Shown: positions 46,308 through 55,968, counted from the first letter of the stretch. The stretch is DNA of 62,238 nucleotides from Rivularia sp. T60_A2020_040 (GCA_015272215.1 JACYMD010000123.1:1-62238); one strand, 5' to 3'. Program-made: numbers and translations. Notes: generated by a model not told the origin, from the sequence alone.

Positions 46308-47420
46308 ATGTTGTATAAAGATACTATTCGAGAAAAGCAACTCTTAAAATTGGCAGCCCAGCGCGGTGTTTGTGTTTCGATTTTTCTGCCGACTACGCCG
46401 CTAACTCAGGATGCCCAAGCCGATCGGATAGTTCTAAAAAACTTGAGTAAAGCCGCGATGGAGCAAGCAGAAGCAATTGCCGATAAGCGACAAATCCAAG
46501 CAATGACGGATTATCTGGAAGATTTGCAAACAGATGATGAATTTTGGCAATTCCAAGCTAACGGTTTGGCAATCTTGCTGACACCTGAATCAATCAAAAC
46601 TTATCGTCTTGCTTACACTGTTGAAGAAGCAGCAGAAGTCAGCGACAGGTTCTATCTCAAGCCTCTGATGTCTGCCTTGCAAACAATGTCGGCTTACCTG
46701 CTGGGTATTTCCCAAAAATCAGTCAAGCTTTATGAATTCACTGCTGCTCAGCAATTAGAACAGTTGGATGTGTCGGATTTACCAGCGGATTTTAGTGAAG
46801 TAACCAAACGTACCTTACAACGCGATCGCGCTCCCGCAGGTAAACTTCAAGGGGATGAAGGAGCAGAAATATTGCAACGACAGTTCTTACGAGCTGTTGA
46901 ATCAGCAGTACGTCCTATTGTTAGCGGCAGCGATATGCCTCTGGTTTTGGCAACAACCAAAGAATTCCAAGCTATGTATCAATCCTTGAATAGCTATGAT
47001 ATGCTAGCAGAACAAGGAATTGATGGCAGTGTAGAAGGTCTACCAGAAGAAGAAATTAGACAAGGAATGCTGCCAATTGTCAAAGCATTGCGTCAACAAC
47101 GTATTCAGCAATGGATCGAACTTTATTATCAACGCCAAAATGAATCTCGGACGATCGCCAACTTGGCAACTATTGCTAAACTAGCTCTTCGCGGTCAAGT
47201 TAGTCATTTGTTAGTAGAATCCGACCAAGTTCAGTATGGCACTCTTTCTGATTTAGGCGAAATTACAATGAGTGATAACCGCAGTGCCGAAACCTACGAT
47301 TTGATCGATGAAATTGTTGTTCGAGTCTTAGAAAACGGTGGTGAAATCCTAGGTGTGCGTCAAGGAGAAGATGTTCCTGAAGAACTTATGCCTATAGCGG
47401 CTGTTTTGCGTTGGAGCTAA
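46308..47420 (+). CDS. baeRF-type release-factor homologue (putative hibernation factor)
   Basis: The 370-residue protein matches the bacterial archaeo-eukaryotic release factor 1-like (baeRF) class. The sign is its order of segments: VSIFLPTTPLTQDAQADRIVLKNL at the start, LLGISQKSVKLYEFT in a middle domain, LRAVESAVRPIVSGSDMPLVLAT, and the C-terminal ETYDLIDEIVVRVLENGGEILGV...AAVLRW. Relatives (Balon, AOC03_06830 family) bind the vacant A site of ribosomes in dormancy. The role here is inferred from family only; no GGQ-like motif is apparent. It stands alone, with its own promoter region of about 180 bp. Confidence 0.78.
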   Translation: MLYKDTIREKQLLKLAAQRGVCVSIFLPTTPLTQDAQADRIVLKNLSKAAMEQAEAIADKRQIQAMTDYLEDLQTDDEFWQFQANGLAILLTPESIKTYRLAYTVEEAAEVSDRFYLKPLMSALQTMSAYLLGISQKSVKLYEFTAAQQLEQLDVSDLPADFSEVTKRTLQRDRAPAGKLQGDEGAEILQRQFLRAVESAVRPIVSGSDMPLVLATTKEFQAMYQSLNSYDMLAEQGIDGSVEGLPEEEIRQGMLPIVKALRQQRIQQWIELYYQRQNESRTIANLATIAKLALRGQVSHLLVESDQVQYGTLSDLGEITMSDNRSAETYDLIDEIVVRVLENGGEILGVRQGEDVPEELMPIAAVLRWS

Positions 47421-47479
47421 TTTCAATCGTGGCAGTTGTTAATTTGTTACAAATATGACAACTGTTCATTTATCTCAAT

Positions 47480-48145
47480 TCATTTTCCAGAAGCCAATTT
47501 ATCAGCAATCCGAGTAGTTTCCGGTAAACGATATTTAGGAGTACAGCGCAATACATAATTGATCGCTGTTGGTAGACTAATTCGATGACCGCTAGAAACG
47601 TATACTGGTTTTACATTCGAGCGAGTACGTAAAACTGCCCCGATAGTTTCATTCTTATGTATTAAAGGTTGCCAACTTCCTTTTGTTTGAGGAACTTGTT
47701 CATATTTACCTATCAGCAAAGATTTTGCTACACCAATTGTAGGTTTATCAATAATTACACCTAAATGGCTGGCAATTCCCAATCTCCGAGGATGGGCAAT
47801 TCCTTGACCGTCGCATAAAATAATATCTGGTATCGTATTTATCTTTTGTAGCGCTTCTAATACTGCGGGAATTTCCCGAAATGAGAGAAATCCGGGAATA
47901 TAAGGAAAGGTGGTAGCACGTTTAGCTATACTTTGTTCTTGTAGTTGTAAATCTGGAAAGCTTAATACTGCAACTGCTGCACGGCTAATGGTTCCATCGG
48001 CTTCAAAACCCATATCGACACCAGCTACATACTTTATGGGTTCTGTAAATTTATCTTCAGTAATAACTTCTTTTTGTAATTCTTCTTGGATGATTTTGGC
48101 TTCTGATGTAGTTAAATTCCAATCATGACGTTGTTTGATCTGCAT
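47480..48145 (-). CDS. nfi: Endonuclease V
   Basis: Endonuclease V nicks DNA one base 3' of deoxyinosine, repairing deaminated adenine; some forms cut inosine RNA. The 221-residue product has the catalytic Asp in AGVDMGF (about 44), the PYIPGFLSFREIP wedge motif and DGQGIAHPRRLGIASHLG with the second metal Asp. It is convergent with the baeRF-like gene and lies downstream of a toxin-antitoxin pair. Confidence 0.94.
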   Translation of the reverse strand: MQIKQRHDWNLTTSEAKIIQEELQKEVITEDKFTEPIKYVAGVDMGFEADGTISRAAVAVLSFPDLQLQEQSIAKRATTFPYIPGFLSFREIPAVLEALQKINTIPDIILCDGQGIAHPRRLGIASHLGVIIDKPTIGVAKSLLIGKYEQVPQTKGSWQPLIHKNETIGAVLRTRSNVKPVYVSSGHRISLPTAINYVLRCTPKYRLPETTRIADKLASGK

Positions 48146-48312
48146 ATGTGTTTAAACGGGGTACATCATTTGCATTACTCGCTTCAATTTCTAATTTAAC
48201 GCTTTCTTTTGGAGAGATTTGCGGAGATTGGCTGTATGAATTCAAGATTCCATTTGCTTTACTGACTTCTATCAGTGCTGGTTTTTTATACCAATCTTGA
48301 AACTTGATAAAA

Positions 48313-48711
48313 CTAGGAATTAGCTGCCCAGAGTAAAGAAACTTCATATTGATTAAATGTTGAATCCGCACTCACAAGTGTCATTTCTTCTACCTGAGCT
48401 TGTGCAATCAGCATTCTGTCAAAAGGATCGCGATGATGTAAAGGTAATGCGGCTACCCGCAAAGCATGAGAAGCAGTGATCTCTAACGATCTAGCTCCTA
48501 GTTGAGCCATACGAGTAGAGACATAATCATCTATTTGTTCTGGAAGTGGCAACTTACCTATTGAAACCTTAATTCCCATCTCCCAAACACTGGCAACTGA
48601 GAACCATACTTCATTGGTTTCATCCACAATTTGTTCGATCACGTTCTCACTTAACTTTTCTGGTTGAGCAAACCACCATAACCAGCATTGTGTATCTAGT
48701 AAAAGTTTCAC
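48313..48711 (-). CDS. PIN-domain toxin (VapC-like)
   Basis: This PIN ribonuclease of 132 residues has acidic metal-binding positions: Asp6 in LLLDTQCWLWW, Glu near 44 (VWEMGIK) and the DPFDRMLIAQA motif near the C-terminus. Such toxins usually cleave specific tRNAs or rRNA. Its start overlaps the upstream antitoxin stop codon by 4 bases, the typical type II arrangement. Confidence 0.9.
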   Translation of the reverse strand: MKLLLDTQCWLWWFAQPEKLSENVIEQIVDETNEVWFSVASVWEMGIKVSIGKLPLPEQIDDYVSTRMAQLGARSLEITASHALRVAALPLHHRDPFDRMLIAQAQVEEMTLVSADSTFNQYEVSLLWAANS

Positions 48712-48953
48712 TCCGTGTCACCCTCAAATGCCACTAGAATATCTTCTGGCAGAGGAGCATTAAAGTCATCTGGTACAATAAATTTTCCCTGATCTTGTCC
48801 TAAACTAGATCGTCTATCTAGGGATGTCCGAAATGGAACAAGTTTAGCGATTGGAATACCTCGGTTTGAAATCACGATTTCCTCTCCGAGTTCCACACGG
48901 GACAATAGCCGAGAAAGGTTTGTTTTGCAGTAATGAATATTTACGCTTTCCAT
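48708..48953 (-). CDS. Phd/YefM-family antitoxin
   Basis: The 81-residue product starts MESVNIHYCKTNLSRLLSRVELGEEIVISNRGIPIAKLVP, the classic Phd/YefM fold that binds DNA and represses the operon. The acidic C-terminus (DDFNAPLPEDILVAFEGD) would wrap the PIN toxin. It is co-transcribed with the toxin gene through a 4-base overlap. Confidence 0.9.
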   Translation of the reverse strand: MESVNIHYCKTNLSRLLSRVELGEEIVISNRGIPIAKLVPFRTSLDRRSSLGQDQGKFIVPDDFNAPLPEDILVAFEGDTE

Positions 48954-49206
48954 TTTATTAATAAACTAAGTCTACAAACTAAGTCTAATTTAGTTGCAGC
49001 AGTTCTGCAAGGACAAGTTAATTTAAGAGTTGTAGATAATTGGTAAGCAGCCCTATTAACAGGTTCTTGATGGCTAAGCACGTATAACTTTTGACGCAGA
49101 GGAACTTTACCCGACAATTGTTGATAAAGCTTCGGCTTTGGGGTTTTCAATTGTAATGCATCATCCATGTTGCCTAAAATGTGAGAAAACCGATATATGA
49201 AAAAAC

Positions 49207-50067
49207 ATGGAAAGTAAATGGATTAGCCATAACGAAGTTCGCCTTTTCTCCGAATCTTTCGGTACTCCAAACAATCCACCCATTTTATTAATCATGGGAG
49301 CGATGGCTTCAGCCGTATGGTGGGCGGAAGATTTCTGTTGCCAATTGGCTACTGTGGGTCGCTATGTGATTCGCTACGATCACCGAGACACAGGACGCTC
49401 AACAAGTTACGAACCAGGTCATATTGATTATTCCGTTGAAGATTTAGCGGATGATGCGCTTTGTGTTCTCGATGGCTATGGAATTGGGAGCGCTCATTTA
49501 GTGGGGATATCGCTCGGAGGATTCCTGACTCAACTCATGGCGCTCAAGCATCCTCAACGGGTCAAAAGTCTGACGTTAATTGCCTCGGAACCATTGGCTG
49601 ACACCGACCCGACCATACCAGCGATCGATCCATCTATCCTTGAATATCATGCAAAAGCCAGTAATCTGGATTGGGCAAACCGTGAAGCAGTGATTGAGTA
49701 CCAGATTGGTGCATGGCGATTGCTTTCTGGTTCAGCCCATCCGTTTGATGAGACAGCCATCCGCGAATTAGCTGGGGCTGACTTCGATCGCACTCCCAAT
49801 CTCATGACGACCTTTAATCATGCCTTGCTTCAAGGTGGAGAAACATGGTTTAACCGCCTCCACGAAATCGCTGTACCAACTCTGGTTATTCATGGTACAG
49901 AAGATCGTATTTTACCCTATGCCCATAGCTTGGCATTGCAAGCAGAAATCCAGGATGCTGTATTACTAACATTGCCAGGAACAGGACACGAACTGCATCG
50001 CAACGACTGGTCTGTTATTCTTGACGCGATAGAAAAGCATACTGTATCCCCGCAAGAAACAGCCTAA
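49207..50067 (+). CDS. Alpha/beta-fold hydrolase
   Basis: The protein has 286 residues and an alpha/beta hydrolase fold: oxyanion-side motif [11 protein letters not shown], nucleophile elbow GISLGG (Ser about 99), acid Asp in HGTEDRI and a catalytic His in GTGHELHR. The early motifs [10 protein letters not shown] are typical of esterase/haloperoxidase-like or aclacinomycin methylesterase-like enzymes. No signal peptide. Substrate not deducible. The start ATG at 49207 lies 38 bp from the end of the upstream minus-strand region. Confidence 0.88.
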   Translation: MESKWISHNEVRLFSESFGTPNNPPILLIMGAMASAVWWAEDFCCQLATVGRYVIRYDHRDTGRSTSYEPGHIDYSVEDLADDALCVLDGYGIGSAHLVGISLGGFLTQLMALKHPQRVKSLTLIASEPLADTDPTIPAIDPSILEYHAKASNLDWANREAVIEYQIGAWRLLSGSAHPFDETAIRELAGADFDRTPNLMTTFNHALLQGGETWFNRLHEIAVPTLVIHGTEDRILPYAHSLALQAEIQDAVLLTLPGTGHELHRNDWSVILDAIEKHTVSPQETA

Positions 50068-50404
50068 CAATTCGCTTGGAGCGGACTTCCGAAGATATGG
50101 GTGTTGAGTTTACAGCTATCAGCAGCTCAATCGGAACATTAAGCATCTTTGAGAAAAGCGATTCGTCAATTTATAAATAAATCAATACTTGTATACGCAA
50201 AATAAAAGGTAATTTGTTATATCTAAATATCAGCTTTTACGCATTTATATTGAGAAAAACCGGGTTTTATACTTCTATAGAAAGAAAATAATTATACTTA
50301 ACTATTTGTTGGAATGTGATACTGAAGGTTCTACTGTGTTGATATCAATAAATAATGAGACGTAGCAGTGCTACGTCTCTACATTAATGTTGCGTTGGGT
50401 GGAT
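50068..50404. other. Convergent gap with palindrome
   Basis: The 337-bp gap between two convergent genes holds the palindrome at 50357-50379. At about 50251-50278 is GAAAAACCGGGTTTTATACTTCT-like sequence, which may be a decayed half of the hairpin repeat family. No gene is seen. Confidence 0.5.
50357..50379. repeat. Perfect 23-bp palindrome GAGACGTAGCA, copy 2
   Basis: GAGACGTAGCA, a single G, then the exact complement, followed by TAC. It matches the palindrome at 40628-40650 except for the centre base, and lies 26 bp beyond the stop codon of the DUF697 gene, where it may serve as an mRNA end structure. Confidence 0.85.
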
Positions 50405-51850
50405 TTAAATTGCTGCATTCGCAACAGTTTCTTTCTCAGTTTCGGGTAGCAAACGTTTAACACTCTGCTTGACAAAACTTTGCAAAAATACGACTTGCTG
50501 ATTTTGTGCAAAGACTTGCTGTAAACTTTGTCGAAATTTCTCTAAATTGAATTCGCTTGGGGAATTGATTGCAATTTCTTGCTGTTGGAAGTATTCAATT
50601 AAAGCTAAACCGGCAATTCTAGTTAAATAAGCTGCACTTACACCTTGTACAACTCCACCAGCAACGAAGGTAATGGCATTACTTTTTAATAGTGTACTTA
50701 TAGTTTTAGTTGAAAGTTCCACCAAACCCAACTTCAACATCAAGCTTCCCATTTCACCTGCAACTGTTTTTGCTTGCTCTAAGGAAAACTTTTGCTGATA
50801 CATTCCACCCAAATCAATTACCATTTGAGCGTTAATCGCCACAGTTGCTAATATATCAAGTGCTGGTACTGGATTCGCAAATGCCGCAGCCGCACTTATC
50901 CACTGATATTGTTCGATTGTTGGAGTAGCTCGTAATTTTCTGACTCCATTTAACAAGCTTTTGGTTTCGGTTTTGAGCAACTGAGCTTTTCTCATGGTAG
51001 TTGCCCATACTAACTGCTGTTTTTGAGTGAATATTTTATCTAATTGCTCGGTTAAATCTTCGATATCCGGTGCTGGTTGTTCCATCCATTCTTGCACAGA
51101 ATTATCATCAAGATGCTTGCGTACTTTTATCGGTTGGGGAGAAGCTGCGGTTGCTACGACGTTTCCCCCAATTCGTTGTTTCAAAGACAGTAAGACGCTA
51201 GCACCTTCGTCTGGCAAACATTGGTCTTGCTTATTATAAACCAACATTAACCGTTGATTTTCTGCTTTTAATTGTTCCCAGCGTTGAAATTCTGTTTCTG
51301 TTAAGTCACCATTGGTGAGAAACAGTACAAAGTCGGATTTTACAGCATCATTTATTGCCGCAGTATCGGAATTCCCTTGGATAAACAAAGGTGATGTTTC
51401 TTGAAATTCTACAGATGCAAGATTTTGTTGTTGTAAAACTTGAATCAAAGTGGTTTTACCCACTGATTTACCACCAGTAACTGTTAATGTAATTTCTTCT
51501 CTATCTAATTCATTCCGCAATTGAGGAATTTTTTCTTGAAGCAATGTCGCTTTATCTAAAGCTTCTTGACAATCACCGGCAATTTCAACTAATTTATTGA
51601 TTGCGATCGCGCTTTGAGCAATTGTATTTTCTACGGTTGCTCTATCAATAGCCATTTCATCTAACTGTTGGCTTTTATTGTTAGAACCCCAAGGTTTGAT
51701 TAACCACAAACCACCGCCAACTGCAAGCAAACTTAATAAGCTAAATTCACCCAGCTGCATTAATTGATGATGCCAACTTTGTAACATCCACAGAGAAAAG
51801 GATAAACCTATTCCTCCCACTAAAATAGGACGCTTTAATTTCCAAACCAT
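50405..51850 (-). CDS. Membrane-associated GTPase with DUF697 domain
   Basis: The protein has 481 residues: two hydrophobic segments near the N-terminus (about 10-25 and 35-52), a GTPase domain with P-loop GGKSVGKT (126-133) and NKxD as NKQD (about 206), and a C-terminal DUF697 region with hydrophobic helices (FANPVPALDILATVAINAQMV, AITFVAGGVVQGVSAAYLTRIAG). DUF697 GTPases are widespread in cyanobacteria and plastids, and related to YcjF-type proteins; the exact role is not established. It appears to be a single-gene transcript. Confidence 0.85.
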   Translation of the reverse strand: MVWKLKRPILVGGIGLSFSLWMLQSWHHQLMQLGEFSLLSLLAVGGGLWLIKPWGSNNKSQQLDEMAIDRATVENTIAQSAIAINKLVEIAGDCQEALDKATLLQEKIPQLRNELDREEITLTVTGGKSVGKTTLIQVLQQQNLASVEFQETSPLFIQGNSDTAAINDAVKSDFVLFLTNGDLTETEFQRWEQLKAENQRLMLVYNKQDQCLPDEGASVLLSLKQRIGGNVVATAASPQPIKVRKHLDDNSVQEWMEQPAPDIEDLTEQLDKIFTQKQQLVWATTMRKAQLLKTETKSLLNGVRKLRATPTIEQYQWISAAAAFANPVPALDILATVAINAQMVIDLGGMYQQKFSLEQAKTVAGEMGSLMLKLGLVELSTKTISTLLKSNAITFVAGGVVQGVSAAYLTRIAGLALIEYFQQQEIAINSPSEFNLEKFRQSLQQVFAQNQQVVFLQSFVKQSVKRLLPETEKETVANAAI

Positions 51851-51946
51851 AATTCAACTGACCCAATTACGATGGATGGTTAATATTTTCCAGAGTATAT
51901 CAAAATCCTGTGAATAAAGAATTACCAGAAGAAACGGTTGGGTTTG

Positions 51947-52008
51947 AGAAGTCGGATTTTTATCTTAAATATCTGTAATAAAAGACAATCATCCTAAAAA
52001 CCCGACTT
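51947..52008. repeat. Hairpin repeat element, copy 6 (62 bp, degenerate)
   Basis: The left arm is AGAAGTCGGATTTTT and the right arm AAAAACCCGACTT, so the stem has one mismatch and lacks its outer two bases. It lies between the DUF697 gene and the tRNA gene. It is the most diverged of the six copies. Confidence 0.75.
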
Positions 52009-52109
52009 GTTGTCGTGGGGTGAGTTCCTTGGTAGTGGGAGCGTCTCACTCCCTAAACATAACAAACCCCCATAATCCTAAAATTACAGGGGCTTGTTAA
52101 TATTTAATT

Positions 52110-52186
<77 letters not shown>

Positions 52187-52227
52187 TCGTCTTTAACTAC
52201 TATACTATAAACTTTATGATTTGGCAA

Positions 52228-53175
52228 CTACAACATTGATAATTCTCCAACGACTTCCAAACGCTTGTATTGAGCCAATGTCATAAATTTTTCTGCCAGG
52301 GCTTCGGCACTGCTGGGGGTAATCCAACCGAGTTGAGTGAGAAGATGAATGGCTACGGCATATTTTGCTCGTCTGGCTCCATCGATGACTTTAATTACTA
52401 AACCCATACCTTCACCAAGCCTGCTGATACACTGTAATCCTTCGGCACCTGATTTACTGATGATTTCTCCTGGGGCTGAACGCATCAGTTCCGTATCAAA
52501 TTTGCCTTCACCTGCTAACATCACCGGATGATGATTCATGGCACGGACAATCCGTTCCATATCCAAACTGTTACCGTCCGCTAAACGAGCGTAAAGTGTG
52601 GCAATTTGACAGAGTTGCATCAGGTAAGTAGGTACGCCGCAATCATCGTGAGCGCTGATAAATTCTGCTGCGGGCATTCGTAACAATTCTGATATTTTAT
52701 TTAACACCAGTTGCTGTACGGGGTGCTTGCGCTCCAAGTAATTAGTCACAGACCAATTGCATTGCTGACAAACGGCTAACATTCCGGCGTGTTTGCCAGA
52801 ACAGTTATATTCTAAACTGCTGCGTTTACCAGTGGGAACGGGACATTGAAGTGCTGTGGGGTCAATGTCGGCTCGCCATAAGATATTAAATACTTGTCTA
52901 ACGTGTTCTATACTTCCATCATGGGAACTACAAATAATTGCTAAATCTTTATCATTGAGATTGTAGCGTTCTAAAGTTCCTGTGGTAGTCACAGCCAAGG
53001 CTTGAAATGGTTTGAGTGCGGAACGGGCAAATGTAGCTGTTTCGGCATTTCCAGCAACAGAAAGCACCCGTCCTCGTTCGTCGCACAGTGCAGCTTGGAC
53101 TGTGTGCTTTGATTCAATAATTCCTTCACGCAGCAACCTGACTTCTATGGAGGGTGCTTGAGTTCGTTTTGCCAT
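52228..53175 (-). CDS. Asparaginase (AnsA/thermolabile type)
   Basis: This 315-residue protein belongs to the asparaginase family first known from Rhizobium (PF06089), unrelated to the E. coli enzymes. Signatures include ARSALKPFQALA, CSSHDGSIEHV, CSGKHAGMLAVCQQ (Cys and Ser-x-x-Lys in the active site) and HDDCGVPTYLM. It would hydrolyse L-asparagine to aspartate and ammonia. The start is the ATG at 53175 with GAGG seven bases upstream; an in-frame TTG at 53181 is rejected. It follows the rsfS-CGLD27 pair by 93 bp on the same strand. Confidence 0.88.
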   Translation of the reverse strand: MAKRTQAPSIEVRLLREGIIESKHTVQAALCDERGRVLSVAGNAETATFARSALKPFQALAVTTTGTLERYNLNDKDLAIICSSHDGSIEHVRQVFNILWRADIDPTALQCPVPTGKRSSLEYNCSGKHAGMLAVCQQCNWSVTNYLERKHPVQQLVLNKISELLRMPAAEFISAHDDCGVPTYLMQLCQIATLYARLADGNSLDMERIVRAMNHHPVMLAGEGKFDTELMRSAPGEIISKSGAEGLQCISRLGEGMGLVIKVIDGARRAKYAVAIHLLTQLGWITPSSAEALAEKFMTLAQYKRLEVVGELSML

Positions 53176-53268
53176 TATCAATCCTCAGCCAGTTCCTAGC
53201 TAAAAGTTATGAGTTATGAGTTGTTATTTATTACTTATTAACTCATAACTTCTAAGCAGCGGAACAAT

Positions 53269-53769
53269 TTAAAGTGAATGCCAAACTATCGTACCAGCAA
53301 AGAACAACATTACCAAACACAATCCAGTTATTTGCAATCTTTGAATAATTGGTTTAATTTCATAGCTGACAACCAAAAGGTCACGGTCTAGGACTTGTTG
53401 GGGTTTCATCCAATTTTGACCGTCGTACCACCCGGACTCTTCATAAAAAATAATCGGACTTGCGAGACGATCGCGCACGTAAGACCAACCTAAATACAAG
53501 CGTAATAAAACTAAGACTACTCCAATACTGGCACCTGCGGAGCCAGACAAAAAAAATTGAATTATGTATTTGTGTGGGGGAAAACTCGAATAAGCGACAG
53601 GTCCCGCTACCAGCCAGGATAAACCCCATATCCAGAGGATTTTGGTGAGATAAGAAGGGATTGAGAGGCTGCAATCTTGAAATAACCAAGAGTTTTTTAA
53701 CTGTTCGTACTCATTTAACGGTTGCTGTTCTCTGGGAACTGGGCAATTTGATACCTCATAATCAATCAT
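53269..53769 (-). CDS. CGLD27 family membrane protein (DUF1230)
   Basis: The protein has 166 residues with the family start NCPVPREQQPLNEYEQLKNSW, about three membrane spans (near 43-63, 75-95 and 148-164) and the conserved WVRP-like motif YDGQNWMKP. CGLD27 is conserved in cyanobacteria and plastids of plants and algae; the plastid protein has been linked to iron-related chloroplast function, but I cannot assign a mechanism. Its start overlaps the rsfS stop codon by 4 bases. Confidence 0.9.
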   Translation of the reverse strand: MIDYEVSNCPVPREQQPLNEYEQLKNSWLFQDCSLSIPSYLTKILWIWGLSWLVAGPVAYSSFPPHKYIIQFFLSGSAGASIGVVLVLLRLYLGWSYVRDRLASPIIFYEESGWYDGQNWMKPQQVLDRDLLVVSYEIKPIIQRLQITGLCLVMLFFAGTIVWHSL

Positions 53770-54227
53770 ATTGGTTCACCCCCACTCTTGAAGGATGTTT
53801 GAAAATTCACAGGTTCTGCATGACCCCAGAATGCTTCTAAATTATAAAATTCTCTTTCTGAGGGCATCATAATGTGAACTATGACATCACCATAATCTAG
53901 TACTACCCAACTGCCTTCGGATTTTCCTTCTGTTCGCAAAGGGTTACGGGAGCATTTCTCTTCCACAATACCTTCGATAGTGTTGGCGATCGCTCTTACC
54001 TGTACGTTTGAATAACCAGTCATCATCACAAAATAATCGGCGAGGTAAGATACGTTTTTCACATTAAGCACTAACATATCCCCTGCTTTACGGTTATCAC
54101 CGGCTTCAACAATAGCTAAAGCTAATTTTACGCTTGAATCGTCTAGATCAAGTTGTTGAGAAGCTAAAGGGGCGTTGGTAACAGTAATAAATTCGGACTG
54201 CAAATTGGCTGGGAAATAATCAGACAT
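53766..54227 (-). CDS. rsfS: Ribosome silencing factor
   Basis: RsfS (Iojap/YbeB) binds L14 and blocks subunit joining in starvation. The 153-residue product has the core KAGDMLVLNVKNVSYLADYFVMMTGYSNVQVRAIANTIE and the WVVLDYGDVIVHIMMPSEREFYNLEAFWG motif. It heads a probable operon rsfS-CGLD27-asparaginase on the minus strand. Confidence 0.95.
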   Translation of the reverse strand: MSDYFPANLQSEFITVTNAPLASQQLDLDDSSVKLALAIVEAGDNRKAGDMLVLNVKNVSYLADYFVMMTGYSNVQVRAIANTIEGIVEEKCSRNPLRTEGKSEGSWVVLDYGDVIVHIMMPSEREFYNLEAFWGHAEPVNFQTSFKSGGEPI

Positions 54228-54696
54228 TAAACCTTACTCTGCTTGTGTGTGTGAGTGTTGTGAATTTTTTTGGTTCTGTTTTTCAATTTGTGAATAAATT
54301 GCGATGTTAATTGCAAATTTTAATCAATTATTAATTACTCTCTTGCCGGTAGAAGATTACCGTTAGCGCAGCGTCTCCCCCAGGGAGAAATAAAAAACCC
54401 TTCTAGACGCTCTTAGCGCAGAGGCAAGAGGTAAAAAGAGATGAACCGCACCCTACGGGTGAAAGGTAATCTGTTTAGCGGTTAGGTGGAGTAATACAAA
54501 TACACTTTTTTGAATATTAGCAAAAAACAGATGTTTGTGGCTGAAATGCCGTAAGCAGTAATATTTTTATTGTAACGAACTTTTCGTTTTGGTTTTTGGC
54601 AATTAATTACGAAAGTTTACAAAAAATTTACCCCAGCTTGGAAGACTGGGGTTAGTGACGGTAAGACAATGATAATTTATGGGTGGTGGATAGTTG
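54228..54696. repeat. Spacer with GC-rich palindromic repeats
   Basis: The 469-bp gap between rsfS and a glycosyltransferase gene has GC-rich blocks at about 54363-54390 (GTTAGCGCAGCGTCTCCCCC) and 54405-54470 (GCTCTTAGCGCAGAGGCAAG, CACCCTACGGGTG). These resemble blocks at 35348 and inside the element at 8981. The gap ends with a terminator at 54621-54651. Confidence 0.65.
54621..54651 (-). terminator. Intrinsic terminator after glycosyltransferase gene
   Basis: On the minus strand CCCCAG / CTGGGG form a 6-bp stem with a nine-base loop, followed by TAAATTTTTTG. It lies 46 bp past the stop codon of the gene at 54697. Confidence 0.7.
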
Positions 54697-55968
54697 TTAA
54701 ACTTGCTGCTTAGAGATTACCCTAGCCTCAATTGTGGAACGATTCTCTGTCAAAGATTCAAACAAGGACTCGTAGTTGTTCAAAGCTTGCTCAAAAGCAT
54801 ATTGCTCTACAGCATATTTGCGACTGTTGTAACCTAAAGTTTTAACTTTTTCTGGATGCTTATATAAATCCAAAACCGCATTCGCCAAAGCGGAAGCTTC
54901 TTCTGGAGGAACAATAACCCCACCCCCACTTTGTCTAATAGCCCTTGCTGCGGTACCATTATCAGGAACAGATGCGACGATTGCCCGTCCGCTGGCAAGT
55001 AAAACTTGAATTTTGGATGGCATATTAAAAGAAATTACATTTTTCTTTTGCACCACCAATCCCACATCAGCAGCAGCTAACATTTCCGGTAAACGTTCCC
55101 GTGGTTGGAAAGGTAAAAGCATTACATTATTTGCACCACATTGATTACATTCCTGCTGAAGTCGCTGCAAACCAGTTGCTTCACCAACAATTACAAAGGC
55201 AATATCTGGAATATCACGTAAAGTAGCGGCAGCTTTGACTACTGTTTCCAATCCTTGAGTTAGAGCAATATTACCGGAATATAAAACTACAAATTTACCA
55301 TCTAATTTATGTTCGGTGCGAAAAGCATTGCTTTCTTTTGACATGGGGCGAATAAAATTCACATCCACCCAATTGGGGATTTGCACGATTTTATCGAGAG
55401 CTACATTCTTAGACACCAAATTATCTACAAACCCATCGGCAATCACGCTAATCTTATCAGCAGAGCGATAAGCAAATTTTTCTAAAAGCGAAAATACACG
55501 AATCAGCGCTTTGTTTTTCAGTAAACCAACATGAATTGCAGCTTCTGGCAATATATCTTGTAAATTTAAAACTACCGGACATCTGTGTAGCCATCCTAAA
55601 AGCGTAGTCGGTAAACAAACTGGTAATGATGGGGATGTAGAAAGAATTACATCGGGTTGCCAACCAAAAAGGGCGGGTATAAAACTAGTAAAAACAAAAC
55701 TAGCATCCAACATGATCCTATCGAACAAATTGGGGCGCGGACGAATCCAAACATAACTTCTTTGAATTTGAACGCCATTCTTATATTCTGTTAAATAAAA
55801 CTTACCTCGGTAGTCTTGATAAATTTTACGCTCTGGATAGTTAGGCATTGCGGTAACGACACGTACTTGATGTCCGCGCTTCACCAATCCTTCTGCTAAT
55901 TCAGTCATCAATGGAGCAATACCGATTGGTTCTGGATGATAGTTGTAAGAGTAAATTAAAATTCGCAT
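54697..55968 (-). CDS. Glycosyltransferase family 4 (WbuB-like)
   Basis: This GT4 enzyme of 423 residues starts MRILIYSYNYHPEPIGIAPLMTELAEGLVKRGHQVRVVTAMPNYP, typical of WcaI/WbuB-like fucosyl- or aminosugar transferases for surface polysaccharide. The C-terminal donor motif region includes EVGLVVQKKN-type DVGLVVQ and FNMPSKIQVLLASGRAIVASV. The start is the ATG at 55968; an ATG at 56049 would add 27 residues (MLFLARNEFSHKCCLFKN...) not seen in the family. It lies downstream of the STAS-sugar transferase gene on the same strand, so both probably serve one polysaccharide pathway. Confidence 0.88.
   Translation of the reverse strand: MRILIYSYNYHPEPIGIAPLMTELAEGLVKRGHQVRVVTAMPNYPERKIYQDYRGKFYLTEYKNGVQIQRSYVWIRPRPNLFDRIMLDASFVFTSFIPALFGWQPDVILSTSPSLPVCLPTTLLGWLHRCPVVLNLQDILPEAAIHVGLLKNKALIRVFSLLEKFAYRSADKISVIADGFVDNLVSKNVALDKIVQIPNWVDVNFIRPMSKESNAFRTEHKLDGKFVVLYSGNIALTQGLETVVKAAATLRDIPDIAFVIVGEATGLQRLQQECNQCGANNVMLLPFQPRERLPEMLAAADVGLVVQKKNVISFNMPSKIQVLLASGRAIVASVPDNGTAARAIRQSGGGVIVPPEEASALANAVLDLYKHPEKVKTLGYNSRKYAVEQYAFEQALNNYESLFESLTENRSTIEARVISKQQV

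Noticed and set aside
48123-48371. 82-residue minus-strand ORF overlapping the PIN toxin and nfi starts
   Set aside because: It begins inside the toxin gene in another frame and runs into nfi; no recognisable domain or ribosome binding site. A shadow or chance ORF is more likely.
48941-49168. 75-residue minus-strand ORF upstream of the antitoxin gene
   Set aside because: It overlaps the antitoxin start and has no recognisable motif. The region is more simply the toxin-antitoxin promoter, although a decayed gene remnant cannot be excluded.
49207-50067. Alpha/beta hydrolase as a third member of the toxin-antitoxin locus
   Set aside because: It is on the opposite strand with its own start region and has no known link to PIN/Phd systems.
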